From Pseudomonadota bacterium (lineage in GTDB: Bacteria > Pseudomonadota > Gammaproteobacteria > Steroidobacterales > Steroidobacteraceae): a stretch of 64,000 nucleotides of DNA. The notes under the pieces are model-generated. The model did not search any database and had not been told where the DNA came from. It saw only the letters and a list, made by a program, of their open reading frames with translations. The DNA lies in the NCBI GenBank assembly GCA_025355105.1, contig JANYAE010000052.1, positions 124,001 through 188,000 of the forward strand, given 5' to 3'. The translations under genes were made by a program, and so were the position numbers. Shown here one piece after another: positions 24,576-34,349 of this stretch (position 1 is its first letter; each line of letters opens with the position of its first letter).

Positions 24576-25463
24576 ATGCGCAACGTGACTCTAGCGGCGA
24601 CGCAGTTCGCCTGCACCTGGGACCGCGCCGGCAATGTCGCGACCGCCGAACGCCTCGTGCGCCGCGCTGCGGCGCAGGGCGCGAACGTGATTCTCCTGCA
24701 GGAGCTGTTCGAAACGCCGTACTTCTGCGCCGTGCAGAAGCGTTCGTTCTACGATCTCGCCGCCCCGGTCGCCGGGCACCCGACGGTCGAGCACTTCCGG
24801 CGACTGGCGGCCGAGCTCAACGTCGTCATCCCGGTGTCGATTTACGAGCGCGCCGGCGAGGCGTTCTTCAACTCGGTCGTGGTGGTCGACGCCGACGGCG
24901 GCGTTGCCGGCCACTACCGCAAGAGCCACATTCCGCAGTTCCCCGGCTACGAGGAGAAGTACTACTTCTCGCCAGGCGACACCGGCTTTCACAAGATTCC
25001 GACAGCGTTCGGCGCCATGGGCATCGCGATCTGCTGGGACCAGTGGTTCCCGGAGGCCGCCCGCGCGCTGGTGCTCGGCGGTGCCGAGTTCCTGCTGTAC
25101 CCGACGGCGATCGGTAGCGAGCCGAGCGACCCGTCGCTTGACTCGATGGAACACTGGCGCATGGTGATGCGCGGTCATGCGGCGGCGAACATGGTGCCGG
25201 TGGTGGCCTCGAACCGAATCGGGCTCGAGACCACTGATGGCGTGTCGATGAGCTTCTACGGCTCTTCCTTCATCGCCGGCCCCACCGGTGCGCTCGCGGC
25301 AGATGCCGATCGGCAGAGCGAGGGCGTCCTGACCGCGACCTTCGACCTGGATCGCTGCCGCTCGGAACGCGCGAACTGGGGCACGTTCCGCGATCGGCGC
25401 CCCGATCTGTACACGCCGCTGCTGACGCTCGACGGCCAGCCGCGCGCGGCCCGACCGGCGTAG
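24576..25463 (+). CDS. aguB: N-carbamoylputrescine amidase
   Basis: 295 aa, nitrilase superfamily. It hydrolyses N-carbamoylputrescine to putrescine, CO2 and ammonia, the step after agmatine deiminase. The Glu-Lys-Cys triad is visible: QELFETPYFC, HYRKSHIPQFPGYEEKYYF and GIAICWDQWFPEAAR. AIGSEPSDPSLDSMEHW is strongly characteristic of AguB rather than generic nitrilases. GAGGG precedes the ATG. It lies between aguA and the transporter genes, so imported agmatine or putrescine probably enters this route. Confidence 0.93.
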   Translation: MRNVTLAATQFACTWDRAGNVATAERLVRRAAAQGANVILLQELFETPYFCAVQKRSFYDLAAPVAGHPTVEHFRRLAAELNVVIPVSIYERAGEAFFNSVVVVDADGGVAGHYRKSHIPQFPGYEEKYYFSPGDTGFHKIPTAFGAMGIAICWDQWFPEAARALVLGGAEFLLYPTAIGSEPSDPSLDSMEHWRMVMRGHAAANMVPVVASNRIGLETTDGVSMSFYGSSFIAGPTGALAADADRQSEGVLTATFDLDRCRSERANWGTFRDRRPDLYTPLLTLDGQPRAARPA

Positions 25464-25480
25464 CCGCCGGCGCCGCGCGC

Positions 25481-26599
25481 GTGGCCAAGCCGACGACTGC
25501 AATCGCGCGGGCACGCTGTCTGCTGCTTGCGCTCGGCGGCTGTGCGCTGGCATCTGCGGCGTCGGCTGACCCTGCCAAGGTCGTCAACATCTACTCCTGG
25601 GCGGAGTACTTTCCGGCGTCGATCCTGCGCAAGTTCGAGGCCGAGACCGGGATCAAGGTCAACTACGCGGTCATGGACAACAACGACGTCATGGAGACCA
25701 CGCTGTCGGCGGGACACTCCGGCTTCGACCTCGTGACCGTCAACGCGTCGCCACACCTCGGACGCGAGATACCGAAACACCTTTGGCAGAAGCTCGACAA
25801 GTCGCGGCTCCAGAACCTTGCGAACGCCGACCCGTCGATCCTGAAGGCACTGCGGCGGGTGGATCCCGACAATGCCTACGCCATCCCGTGGATGTGGGGC
25901 ACGCTCGGCGTCATGTACAACCCGGACCTCGTGCGTTCGCGCCTGCCGCCGGGCCGGACGCGGGCAATCGACATGGTGTTCAAACCGGAGGTCGTCGCAC
26001 GCTTCAAGGACTGCGGCGTCACGGTCCTCGACTCGTGGGTGGACGTGCTGCCGATGCTGTCGGCATGGCTCGGCCAGCCGGAGCTCTCCGCGGACCCTGA
26101 CTCGCTGCAGGCACTGGCGGTCGCCTACAAGGCGATCCGCCCGTCGATCCGGCGCGTCACGACCTCCGGCTACTACCAGCAGCTGGCCGAGGGCGAGAGC
26201 TGCGTCGCGATCGGCTACTCCGGCGATGCCATGGTCGCGCGGCGGCTGATCGCCGAGGCGGCCAGCGGCATCACGGTCGAGTACGCCTTTCCAGAAGGCA
26301 CCGTCGACATCTTCGTCGACAGCTTCGCGATCCCCGCCGACGCGCCGCATCCGGACGCGGCGCTGCAATTCATCGACTTTGCGCTGCGCCCAGAGATCGC
26401 CGCAGAGGCGGCAACCTACATCGGCTTCGCCGTTGGCAACGCCGCGGCGATTCCGCTGCTCGACGCCAGCATGCGCGACAATCCGGCGATCTATCCGCCG
26501 CCGCAGGTCCGGGAGCGGTTCTCGATGGGGCGCCCGTACACGGCGACCGAAGAACGGGCCTTCGCACGGGCGTGGCTGCGCATGAAGACCGGCCACTGA
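25481..26599 (+). CDS. potF: Putrescine/spermidine ABC transporter, periplasmic binding protein
   Basis: 372 aa with a signal peptide ending around ASAASADP. The mature start VVNIYSWAEYFPASILRKFEAETGIKVNYAVMDNNDVMETTL and the later PWMWGTLGVMYN and AIGYSGDAMVA follow the PotD/PotF pattern, in which these Trp, Tyr and Asp residues form the polyamine pocket. GTG 25481 has a poor ribosome site, so expression may depend on coupling to aguB 17 nt upstream. It delivers polyamine to the PotGHI complex encoded next. Confidence 0.92.
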   Translation: MAKPTTAIARARCLLLALGGCALASAASADPAKVVNIYSWAEYFPASILRKFEAETGIKVNYAVMDNNDVMETTLSAGHSGFDLVTVNASPHLGREIPKHLWQKLDKSRLQNLANADPSILKALRRVDPDNAYAIPWMWGTLGVMYNPDLVRSRLPPGRTRAIDMVFKPEVVARFKDCGVTVLDSWVDVLPMLSAWLGQPELSADPDSLQALAVAYKAIRPSIRRVTTSGYYQQLAEGESCVAIGYSGDAMVARRLIAEAASGITVEYAFPEGTVDIFVDSFAIPADAPHPDAALQFIDFALRPEIAAEAATYIGFAVGNAAAIPLLDASMRDNPAIYPPPQVRERFSMGRPYTATEERAFARAWLRMKTGH

Positions 26600-26611
26600 A
26601 CAGGAAGGGAC

Positions 26612-27745
26612 GTGACGTTATCGACAACGGACGATCGAACGCCCCGGGTCGGGCAGGGCGGCGCGGCGGCCGGCGTCGCCGTCAACGCCGTGTCGAAGGC
26701 CTTCGGCGGCGCGCCGGTGCTGCGCGAGGTGTCGTTGACGATCGAGCGCGGCGAGTTCGTGGCATTGCTCGGCGGCTCGGGCTGCGGCAAGACGACGCTG
26801 CTGAGGATCATCGCCGGTCTTGAAATCGCCGACGTCGGCACGGTCGTGATCGGTGGCGCCGACGTCACCGGCCTACCTCCCTACGAGCGGCCCGTCAACA
26901 TGATGTTTCAGAGCTACGCGCTGTTCCCACACCTGACGGTGGCGGACAACATCGAGTACGGGCTGCGGGCCGCTGGCGTCGAGCGCGCGGAACGCACGTC
27001 ACTGGTCGTCTGGGCGCTGCGCCTCGTGCGGCTCGAGGGGCTCGGACGCCGCAAGCCAGATCAATTGTCCGGCGGACAGCGTCAGCGTGTGGCGCTCGCG
27101 CGGTGCCTGGTGAAGAGGCCGAGCGTGCTCCTGCTGGACGAACCGATGGCAGCTCTCGACCGGGGCCTGCGCGATGAGATGCAACGTGAGCTGGTGCGCA
27201 TCCAGCGTGACGTCGGCACGACCTTCGTGCTCGTGACGCACGACCAGGACGAGGCGATGTCGATGGCCGACCGGATCGCGGTCATGGATGCCGGCCGGAT
27301 CGTGCAGTGCGGGCCGCCGCGAGTGATCTACGACCAGCCGGCCAGCTGCTTCGTCGCGCGCTTCGTCGGCCGCGTCAACCTGTTCGCGGGGCGCGTCGCC
27401 GCCGGACGGCCGGGCGCGACTGAGATCGCGACTGATGACGGCCTCACGATCCGAGCCCGCGGCCAGGCGGCGCTCGGCGCCGGTTCTTCCTGCACTGCCG
27501 CCGTGCGCCCTGAGAAGCTCCTCGTGTCGCGCCTGCCGGCCGGTCTCGCCAACGAGTATCACGGCAAGCTTGAGGATCTGGCGTACTTCGGTGACGTCAC
27601 GCGCGCATCGATCCGCATCGCCGGCGGTCGCGTGGTCGAGGCCACGCTCGGCCAATTGGAGCGCTCGTCCGGTGCGCCGCTCGCAGTCGGCGAGGCGGTG
27701 GTCGTCGGCTTCGACGAGGCGGCACCAGTGGTACTGACCGCGTGA
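26612..27745 (+). CDS. potG: Polyamine ABC transporter ATP-binding protein
   Basis: 377 aa. Walker A GGSGCGKTT, Q-loop FQSYALFPH, signature LSGGQRQR, Walker B VLLLDEPM and H-loop VTHDQDEAM are all intact. The C-terminal 130 residues form a TOBE-type domain as in PotA/PotG. AGGAAGGG lies before the GTG start. Its end overlaps the permease gene by 4 nt (GTGA). It energises putrescine or spermidine uptake across the inner membrane. Confidence 0.94.
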   Translation: MTLSTTDDRTPRVGQGGAAAGVAVNAVSKAFGGAPVLREVSLTIERGEFVALLGGSGCGKTTLLRIIAGLEIADVGTVVIGGADVTGLPPYERPVNMMFQSYALFPHLTVADNIEYGLRAAGVERAERTSLVVWALRLVRLEGLGRRKPDQLSGGQRQRVALARCLVKRPSVLLLDEPMAALDRGLRDEMQRELVRIQRDVGTTFVLVTHDQDEAMSMADRIAVMDAGRIVQCGPPRVIYDQPASCFVARFVGRVNLFAGRVAAGRPGATEIATDDGLTIRARGQAALGAGSSCTAAVRPEKLLVSRLPAGLANEYHGKLEDLAYFGDVTRASIRIAGGRVVEATLGQLERSSGAPLAVGEAVVVGFDEAAPVVLTA

Positions 27746-28641
27746 CGGCCAGGCGCCTGCCCGGCCGTCAACAACTCGCCGTTGCGATCCCGCTCGGCTG
27801 GCTGCTGCTGTGCGTCGCGGTGCCGATGCTGCTGGTGCTCGGTCTCGCGTTCGGCGAGGTGGCCGATCGCATCCCGCCGATCGAGCCGCTTCTCAGTCTC
27901 GCCGGCGGACGCATCACGGCGCACCTGACCCTGCACAACCTGTTGGGGGTCGCGTCCGATCCGCTCTACACGTCGGCGTTCGGCAACGCGCTGCTGAACG
28001 CGCTCGAGGCGACGGCGCTGTGCGCGCTGATAGGCTACCCGATCGCCTACTCGATCGCGCTCGCGCCGGAGCGGCAGCGACGCATCTACGTGCTGCTCGC
28101 GGTGCTGCCGTTCTGGACCTCGTTCCTGATGCGGACCTACGCGTGGATGGGACTGATCCGCGATTCTGGGCCGCTGAACCATCTGCTGCTCGCACTCGGC
28201 ATCGTCGACCGACCGGTGCCGGTGCTGTACTCGCCTGCGGCCGTGCTGCTGGTGATGGTGTATTCGTACGTGCCGTTCTTCATCCTGCCGATGTACGCGG
28301 TGCTCGAACGGCTGCCGCGGGATCTGCTGGAGGCGGCGTCGGACCTCGGCGCGCGCCCGTTCTACGCGTTCCGCACAGTGACCCTGCCGATGTCGATGCC
28401 GGGGCTGCTCGCGGGCTCGGTGCTCGTATTCGTGCCGGCAGTCGGCGAGTACATCATTCCCGACTTGGTCGGCAATACCGACACGATCATGATCGGTGGC
28501 GTGCTGTGGGCCGAGTTCTTCCAGAACCGCGACTGGCCGGCCGCGGCCTCGATCGCATTCCTGACGATGGCAGTGCTGGTCGTGCCGCTGCTGCTGTTGC
28601 GCCGGTTCCTGCCGGCGTTCCGTCGCGGGGCCGCTTCGTGA
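27742..28641 (+). CDS. potH: Polyamine ABC transporter permease 1
   Basis: 299 aa, about six membrane helices. The EAA loop is EAASDLGARPFYAFRTVTLPMSMPG, which contacts the ATPase. A periplasmic segment before helix 2 is normal for PotB/PotH. It starts with GTG inside the stop of potG and ends with the same 4-nt GTGA overlap into potI, so the three genes are translationally coupled. Confidence 0.93.
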   Translation: MTARRLPGRQQLAVAIPLGWLLLCVAVPMLLVLGLAFGEVADRIPPIEPLLSLAGGRITAHLTLHNLLGVASDPLYTSAFGNALLNALEATALCALIGYPIAYSIALAPERQRRIYVLLAVLPFWTSFLMRTYAWMGLIRDSGPLNHLLLALGIVDRPVPVLYSPAAVLLVMVYSYVPFFILPMYAVLERLPRDLLEAASDLGARPFYAFRTVTLPMSMPGLLAGSVLVFVPAVGEYIIPDLVGNTDTIMIGGVLWAEFFQNRDWPAAASIAFLTMAVLVVPLLLLRRFLPAFRRGAAS

Positions 28642-29474
28642 GCGCCCGCGCCCAGCCGCTGTGGCGAAGGCTCGCGCTCTGGCTCGGGCTCGGCTTCCTG
28701 TACGTGCCGATCGCCTGGATCGTCATCTTCTCGTTTAGCGGCTCGACGGTGGCCGGCGTCTGGAAGGGGTTCTCGCTGCGCTGGTACGAGGCACTGCTCG
28801 ACAACGAGGGCCTGCGGCTAGCCGCCGGACGCTCGCTGCTGCTCGCGGCGCTGGCCGCGTCGTTGGCCACCCTGCTCGGCACGATCGCCGGCTATGCGCT
28901 TGCGCGACTGCCCGCGTTTCGCGGCCGGGCGATGTTGACCGGGCTGCTCGCCGTGCCGCTGTTCGTGCCGGAGATCCTGATCGGCTTCGCGTTCCTGATG
29001 CTGTTCGTCTCGCTCGAGTCGCTCACCGGAGTGCCGATCAGCAAGGGTCTGCTGCCGCTCGTCGCCGGGCATGCGACAATCGGCATGCCGGTCGTGGCGT
29101 CGGTTGTGTTCGCGAGGCTCGCCGGTCTTGACCATTCGTTCGAGGAAGCGGCGCTCGACCTCGGCGCGCGGCCGCTGCGCGTGTTCCTGACCGTAACGTT
29201 GCCACTGGCGCTGCCGGCACTCGCGTCAGGCTGGCTGCTCGCGTTCACGCTGTCGTTTGACGACGTAATCACCTCGAGCTTCCTCGCAGGGCCGGCGAAT
29301 ACGACGCTGCCGATGCTGGTGTACTCGACGGTGCGCGTCGGCGTGAGCCCGCAGATCAACGTCATCGGCACGCTGATCATTACCGGCGTCGCCCTGATCG
29401 TGGCGGCGACCATGTTCCGCGGCCAGGCGGCCGTACTGACGGCCGAGCGCGGCCGCGGCGGTAAGGCCCCGTAG
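28638..29474 (+). CDS. potI: Polyamine ABC transporter permease 2
   Basis: 278 aa, about six membrane helices, PotC/PotI type. The EAA loop is EEAALDLGARPLRVFLTVTLPLALPA, followed by SFDDVITSSFLAGP, a phrase typical of PotC/PotI. It pairs with PotH to form the membrane channel. The GTG start overlaps the potH stop by 4 nt. It is the last gene of the plus-strand polyamine operon and converges on the extra gene at the end of the urease operon, about 140 nt away. Confidence 0.93.
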   Translation: MSARAQPLWRRLALWLGLGFLYVPIAWIVIFSFSGSTVAGVWKGFSLRWYEALLDNEGLRLAAGRSLLLAALAASLATLLGTIAGYALARLPAFRGRAMLTGLLAVPLFVPEILIGFAFLMLFVSLESLTGVPISKGLLPLVAGHATIGMPVVASVVFARLAGLDHSFEEAALDLGARPLRVFLTVTLPLALPALASGWLLAFTLSFDDVITSSFLAGPANTTLPMLVYSTVRVGVSPQINVIGTLIITGVALIVAATMFRGQAAVLTAERGRGGKAP

Positions 29475-29616
29475 CGCCGGCGCGCTCAGGTCGACGCGTC
29501 GCCAGCGCTTTGTGCACGGACGCGACCGGGGCGGCAGCGCGGTTGTCCGGCTGGCCGGGCAGTGCATCGGGCGGACGCGGCTGACGCCGCTGATCCTCGC
29601 CACCGGCCCTGCGGGC

Positions 29617-30192
29617 CTAGGGCACGGCGCCCGCTGCGCGCCAGCCCCGCCACTCGGCGTCGTTGCCGAGCATCGCGCGAAGTCGAACTTCGTTGTCGCG
29701 CAGGAAGGCAAGGCGCGCGGCGGCGTCGGCGCGAATCGGGGATTCGTGCTGGATCAGCACCGTGCTCCAGCGCAGGCACCTCGAAAACAGCGCCTGTCCC
29801 TCCACCGCCAGGAATGGCTGCATCTGCTGTTCGGTCGGCGGCGTGTGCCACTGATCGCCGAGGCGACCGCGCAGCATCTTTTCGAGCGCGTGCGCGCGCT
29901 CTAGGTCGACGTGAACCTCGTCGCGCCAGTCGGTGTAGGCCCCCTGGACCGGCTCGTGGCAGCGACGGACGATCTCCGCGTTGACCTGCTCGAAGGCACG
30001 AAGCTCGCCCAGCGCCGTGCGCGCGCGGGTCATCAGGGTGAGGTCGGAGTCGTCGGGCGCGTCGCCCAACGCGGCAAACCCCGTGAGCACAAGGACGGCC
30101 GCGACGAGGCCGGCGCGAGCGGAGCGCACGGGCCGCTCGGTAGCGACGCCGGGGGCGTCGCCGGCCGGCGCGACTGTTCGTGCCGTGGTCAT
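29617..30192 (-). CDS. Unknown membrane-anchored or exported protein, last gene of the urease operon
   Basis: 191 aa. I do not recognise it. Residues of about 25-45 (SARAGLVAAVLVLTGFAAL) form a single hydrophobic segment, so the rest is probably periplasmic and largely alpha-helical (RTALGELRAFEQVNAEIVRRCHEP, VHVDLERAHALEKMLRG). It contains two isolated Cys (C-HEP and C-LRW) and several His, but no metal motif I can name. Its ATG starts 1 nt after the ureG stop codon, so it is almost certainly co-transcribed with urease. It lies where ureG operons usually end. A link to urea, nickel or pH handling is only inference from position. Confidence 0.65.
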   Translation of the reverse strand: MTTARTVAPAGDAPGVATERPVRSARAGLVAAVLVLTGFAALGDAPDDSDLTLMTRARTALGELRAFEQVNAEIVRRCHEPVQGAYTDWRDEVHVDLERAHALEKMLRGRLGDQWHTPPTEQQMQPFLAVEGQALFSRCLRWSTVLIQHESPIRADAAARLAFLRDNEVRLRAMLGNDAEWRGWRAAGAVP

Positions 30193-30846
30193 TCAGCGCG
30201 CGAACAGCCGCGCTCGCTCGGTGACGCGGCGTACGACTTCGCCGAGACCGTCGCCGGTCTTGAGATTGGTGAACACGAACGGCCGCTCCGCCCGCATGCG
30301 CCGGGCGTCCCGGTCCATGACTTCAAGCGACGCACCGACGTAGGGCGCGAGGTCAATCTTGTTGATCACGAGCAGGTCCGACTTGGTGATCCCGGGCCCA
30401 CCCTTGCGCGGGATCTTGTCGCCGGCAGCGACGTCGATGACGTAGATCGTATAGTCGGAGAGTTCGGGGCTGAATGTCGCGGCGAGGTTGTCGCCGCCGC
30501 TCTCGACGAACACGAGGTCGAGCGCGGGAAACCGCCGCGTCAGGCGGTCGACGGCCTCCAGGTTGATCGAGGCATCCTCGCGGATCGCGGTGTGCGGGCA
30601 GCCGCCGGTCTCGACCCCGAGGATCCGCTCCGCGTCGAGCGCCTCGTGGCGCACGAGGAACTGTGCGTCCTCCTCGGTGTAAATGTCGTTGGTGACGACG
30701 CCGAGCTGCCACTCGGCCCGCAACGCGCGGCACAGCGACAGCGTCAGCGCGGTCTTTCCGGAACCGACGGGTCCGCCGATCCCAACGCGCAGCGGGCCGA
30801 GCGGTCGCGGCTCAGGAGCGGAAGAGGCGGGTGTACTGGCTTTCAT
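30193..30846 (-). CDS. ureG: Urease accessory GTPase UreG
   Basis: 217 aa from the ATG at 30846 (an ATG at 30861 adds five residues). P-loop [22 protein letters not shown], the metal-binding [29 protein letters not shown] and [11 protein letters not shown] are all present. UreG delivers nickel to apo-urease with UreD, UreF and UreE, using GTP hydrolysis. Its start lies inside the ureF coding end, and the unknown gene follows 1 nt after its stop. Confidence 0.96.
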   Translation of the reverse strand: MKASTPASSAPEPRPLGPLRVGIGGPVGSGKTALTLSLCRALRAEWQLGVVTNDIYTEEDAQFLVRHEALDAERILGVETGGCPHTAIREDASINLEAVDRLTRRFPALDLVFVESGGDNLAATFSPELSDYTIYVIDVAAGDKIPRKGGPGITKSDLLVINKIDLAPYVGASLEVMDRDARRMRAERPFVFTNLKTGDGLGEVVRRVTERARLFAR

Positions 30847-31501
30847 GTTGGGTCGATGCAATGGCGAATCCGGGCAGCAGGTTGCTGCAGTCGTCCAGCG
30901 GGCGGGCCGCGGCGGTCGCCGCCAGGGCCTCGAGGCGGCCGCCGAGCCGAGCCAGCAGCCGCTGCCCGGCGCGCTGGCCGAGGGGGACCGTCTTCATCGC
31001 CGCAAGTACGGCGTTCTCGAGCCAGCTCCACAGGTAGCCAATGAGCGCGTCCTCGACCGCGACGCCGCGCGCGACGGCCGCCACCGCCCACGCGGTCGGG
31101 AACGCGAGCCCCGCATCCGCGTCGAGCGCCTCGAGCGTGCACAGTGTCGTAGCCGCAAGCTCGCCGTCGCCGCGCAGCAGCTCGAGCAGCGACCGTCCTG
31201 TCTGGACCGTCTCGGCGCGCAGCTCGCGCGTCTCGCGCCCGGCGAGGAAGCGCTCGTTGAGGGTCCGGAGTTCCGCGTGCGCGTCGCGCGCGGCGGCCCG
31301 CATCAGGGCCGCGACCCAGGTCGCGTCCCAGGCGCCGACGCCGTGCTCGAGGACCGTCTCGATCCACTCGCCGGCGGTGGCTTCGTCGCGGATTGTCGCG
31401 CTTTCGACGGCCCACTCGAGTCCCTGCGAGTAGCTGTAGGCACCGACCGGCAGCGTCGCGCTCGACAGCTGCAGCAGAGCCGGCAGAGCGCCGCGCGTCA
31501 T
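30812..31501 (-). CDS. ureF: Urease accessory protein UreF
   Basis: 229 aa, all-helical. [24 protein letters not shown] at the start is the UreF hallmark, and the conserved tail [29 protein letters not shown] is complete. UreF gates GTP hydrolysis by UreG in the UreDFG complex. It overlaps ureE by 4 nt (ATGA) and ureG by about 35 nt. Confidence 0.95.
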   Translation of the reverse strand: MTRGALPALLQLSSATLPVGAYSYSQGLEWAVESATIRDEATAGEWIETVLEHGVGAWDATWVAALMRAAARDAHAELRTLNERFLAGRETRELRAETVQTGRSLLELLRGDGELAATTLCTLEALDADAGLAFPTAWAVAAVARGVAVEDALIGYLWSWLENAVLAAMKTVPLGQRAGQRLLARLGGRLEALAATAAARPLDDCSNLLPGFAIASTQHESQYTRLFRS

Positions 31502-32016
31502 GAGCGGCGGTACTCGTGGATGACTGGCGCAAGGCGGCTGGTGTCACCGAGATGGCTGTGCGACCGGCCATAAGCGCCGCCCTCGGGATCGAACGGCGCG
31601 TCAACTTCGACCGGGTTGAGCCCGAGTCCGCGCAGCATCCGTTCGAGCACCGCGTCCCGCGCGACGCGCAGCCCATGGCCGAGCACCTCGACGGCGACGT
31701 GCCGGTTGCCGAGGTGATACGCGGCGCGCGCGAGCAGCACCGCGTCGCCAACCGCGACCTCCAGCAGCGGTTCCGCGGCGGCCAGCACCGCCACGACCCG
31801 GCCGTCGCTCGCCAGCAGGCGGTCGCCATTGCGCAGCGTCGTGCCGCGCGGCAACGCGAGCGTTGCCTCGACGCCGCTCGCGAGCCGCACCGGCAGGCGG
31901 CCGCGGCCGCGCTCCTCGTAAGTCAGGCAGACGCTGTCCGACGCCGCCGCCGCCGGGGCAGGGCCGGCTTCGAGGCGCAGCGGAGCAGGGGACGTCGCGG
32001 GCAACGGCGCGGCCAT
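31498..32016 (-). CDS. ureE: Urease nickel metallochaperone UreE
   Basis: 172 aa. LTYEERGRGRLPVRLASGVEATLALPRGTTLRNGDRL is the N-terminal domain; AAYHLGNRHVAVEV carries the conserved interface His; and GLNPVEVDAPFDPEGGAYG follows the family. The C-terminus has only SHSHLG and one late His, not the long His-rich tail of Klebsiella UreE, so nickel storage is limited. An N-terminal Ala/Pro leader of about 25 residues is unusual. It shares its last base with the ureC stop region and overlaps ureF by 4 nt. Confidence 0.93.
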   Translation of the reverse strand: MAAPLPATSPAPLRLEAGPAPAAAASDSVCLTYEERGRGRLPVRLASGVEATLALPRGTTLRNGDRLLASDGRVVAVLAAAEPLLEVAVGDAVLLARAAYHLGNRHVAVEVLGHGLRVARDAVLERMLRGLGLNPVEVDAPFDPEGGAYGRSHSHLGDTSRLAPVIHEYRRS

Positions 32017-33719
32017 CAGAACAGAAAGTAGCGTTGCGTCATCGGTAGCGACGCCGCCGGCTCGCAGGTCAGCAGCTCGCCGTCCGCGCGGACCTCATAG
32101 GTCTCGGGGTCAACCTCGAGCCGCGGCATCGCATCGTTGCGGATCATGTGCCGCTTTCCGAGGTGGCGGGTGCCGGCGACGGCGACGAGCGGCTTGGCGA
32201 GTCCGAGCGCCGCGAGCGTAGTACCGGCCAGTGCGGCCTGCGACACGAACGTCACCGACGTTGCGCGCGCGCGGCCGAAACTGCCGAACATCGGCCGGTA
32301 GTGCACCGGCTGCGGCGTAGGAATCGACGCGTTCGGGTCGCCCATCGGCGCGAGCGCGATCATGCCGCCCTTGATCACCAGGCTCGGCTTGACGCCGAAG
32401 AATGCCGGCACCCAGAGGACGAGATCGGCGAGCTTGCCGGGCTCGATGGATCCCACCAGGTGCGCGATACCGTGCGTGATCGCCGGGTTGATCGTGTACT
32501 TGGCGAGGTAGCGCTTGACGCGTTCGTTGTCGCGGCGCGTTCCGTCGCCGGCCAGCGCGCCACGTTGGGCGCGCATCTTGTGTGCCGTCTGCCAGGTCCG
32601 CAGCACGACCTCGCCGACACGACCCATCGCCTGCGAATCCGACGACATCATCGAGAACACCCCGAGGTCGTGCAGGATGTCTTCGGCGGCAATCGTCTCG
32701 CGACGGATCCGCGATTCCGCGAACGCCACGTCCTCGGCGATCGCCGGGCTGAGGTGATGGCAAACCATCAGCATGTCGAGGTGCTCGTCGACGGTGTTGA
32801 TGGTGTACGGGCGCGTGGGGTTGGTCGAGCTCGGCAGCACGTTGGGTTGGCCCGCGGCGCGAATGATGTCGGGGGCGTGGCCGCCGCCGGCGCCCTCGGT
32901 ATGGAACGTGTGGATGGTCCGGTCGCCGATCGCGGCCAGCGTCGTCTCAACGAATCCGGACTCGTTCAGCGTGTCGGTGTGGATCGCGACCTGCACGTCG
33001 AACTCGTCGGCGACCCTGAGGCACGTGTCGATCGCCTGCGGCGTCGTGCCCCAGTCTTCGTGCAGCTTCAGGCCGATCGCGCCCGCGAGCACCTGCTCGC
33101 GCAGCGGTAGCGGGTCGCTGGCGTTGCCCTTGCCGAAGAAGCCGAGGTTGACCGGGAAGGCGTCCGCAGCCTCCATCATGCGGTGCAGGTGCCAGGGTCC
33201 CGGTGTGCAGGTGGTCGCTGCGGTCCCGGCCGCCGGGCCCGTTCCACCGCCCAGCATCGTCGTCACGCCCGAGGCGAGCGCGTCGTCGATCTGCTGCGGG
33301 CAGATGAAGTGGACGTGGGAATCGATGCCGCCAGCGGTGACGATGCGCCCCTCGCCGGCGATGATCTCGGTGCCGGCGCCGATCGGGATGTTGACCCCCG
33401 GCTGGACGTCGGGATTGCCGGCCTTGCCGATCCTCCAGATGCGCCCGTCCTTGAGGCCGATGTCGGCCTTGAGGATGCCCCAGTGGTCGAGCACGATCGC
33501 GTTGGTGATGACCGTGTCGGCGACCTCGGCGCTCGGCAGCTGGCTTTGCCCCATGCCGTCGCGGATCACCTTGCCACCGCCGAACTTGACCTCCTCGCCG
33601 TAGATCGTGAGGTCGCGCTCGATCTCCACCCACAGGTCCGTGTCGGCGAGGCGCACGCGGTCGCCGGTGGTCGGGCCGTACATTTCGGCGTAGGCGCGCC
33701 GGTCGATGCGCACGGCCAT
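32016..33719 (-). CDS. ureC: Urease alpha subunit UreC
   Basis: 567 aa, the standard length. Nickel ligands and active-site residues are in place: [10 protein letters not shown], the carbamylated Lys in [38 protein letters not shown] and the mobile flap [21 protein letters not shown] with its Cys-His pair. It hydrolyses urea to ammonia and carbamate. The ATG at 33719 overlaps the ureB stop by one base; an in-frame extension to 33755 lies inside ureB and is rejected. Confidence 0.97.
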   Translation of the reverse strand: MAVRIDRRAYAEMYGPTTGDRVRLADTDLWVEIERDLTIYGEEVKFGGGKVIRDGMGQSQLPSAEVADTVITNAIVLDHWGILKADIGLKDGRIWRIGKAGNPDVQPGVNIPIGAGTEIIAGEGRIVTAGGIDSHVHFICPQQIDDALASGVTTMLGGGTGPAAGTAATTCTPGPWHLHRMMEAADAFPVNLGFFGKGNASDPLPLREQVLAGAIGLKLHEDWGTTPQAIDTCLRVADEFDVQVAIHTDTLNESGFVETTLAAIGDRTIHTFHTEGAGGGHAPDIIRAAGQPNVLPSSTNPTRPYTINTVDEHLDMLMVCHHLSPAIAEDVAFAESRIRRETIAAEDILHDLGVFSMMSSDSQAMGRVGEVVLRTWQTAHKMRAQRGALAGDGTRRDNERVKRYLAKYTINPAITHGIAHLVGSIEPGKLADLVLWVPAFFGVKPSLVIKGGMIALAPMGDPNASIPTPQPVHYRPMFGSFGRARATSVTFVSQAALAGTTLAALGLAKPLVAVAGTRHLGKRHMIRNDAMPRLEVDPETYEVRADGELLTCEPAASLPMTQRYFLF

Positions 33720-34024
33720 CAGAGCGGTCCCTGCACGAGGCCGCGGAAGCCGCACACGCGGCGCGCGCCGCCGTAGGCGACGAGCTGCACGGTGCGGCTC
33801 TGGCCGGGCTCGAAGCGCACCGCCGTGCCTGCGGCGATGTCGAGGCGGTAGCCGCGTGCCGTTGCCCGATCGAAGCGCAGCGCCTCGTTGGTCTCGAAGA
33901 AGTGGTAGTGCGAGCCGACCTGGATCGGCCGGTCGCCGCTGTTTTCGACGCGCATCGTCAATGTCGGGCGGCCGGCATTGAGCTCAATCGTGCCGGGCTG
34001 GATGTCGAACTCCCCTGGTCGCAT
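33719..34024 (-). CDS. ureB: Urease beta subunit UreB
   Basis: 101 aa, normal for a separate beta subunit. It starts [20 protein letters not shown] and contains [24 protein letters not shown] and [29 protein letters not shown], all hallmarks. It overlaps ureC by one base and lies 9 nt after ureA. Confidence 0.96.
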   Translation of the reverse strand: MRPGEFDIQPGTIELNAGRPTLTMRVENSGDRPIQVGSHYHFFETNEALRFDRATARGYRLDIAAGTAVRFEPGQSRTVQLVAYGGARRVCGFRGLVQGPL

Positions 34025-34033
34025 CGCGGGCTC

Positions 34034-34336
34034 CTAGACGATCGGTGCGTGGACGGTCACGAGCTTGGTGCCGTCCTGGAAGGTGGCTTCCACCTGGATC
34101 TCCGGGATCATTTCCGCGACCCCGTCCATCACGTCGTCGCGCCCGAGCACGCCCTTACCGAAGCTCATCAGCTCCGCCACCGTGCGGCCGTCGCGCGCGC
34201 CCTCGAGGAGTGCGGCGCTGATCAGCGCCACCGCCTCCGGGTAATTGAGCTTCAGGCCGCGCGCGCGACGCCGCTCGGCGAGCAACGCAGCGGTGAAGAT
34301 CAGCAGCTTGTCCTTCTCGCGCGGCGTCAGCTCCAT
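34034..34336 (-). CDS. ureA: Urease gamma subunit UreA
   Basis: 100 aa. [23 protein letters not shown] and [33 protein letters not shown] are diagnostic, ending in VTVHAPIV. It lies 13 nt after ureD and 9 nt before ureB on the same strand. Confidence 0.97.
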   Translation of the reverse strand: MELTPREKDKLLIFTAALLAERRRARGLKLNYPEAVALISAALLEGARDGRTVAELMSFGKGVLGRDDVMDGVAEMIPEIQVEATFQDGTKLVTVHAPIV

Positions 34337-34349
34337 CGTCGCTCCCTCG

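Noticed and set aside
29605-29617. GGCCC-TGC-GGGCC stem at the end of the unknown urease-operon gene
   Set aside because: Only 5-bp arms, overlapping the stop codon, no T-run; too common in this base composition to call a terminator.
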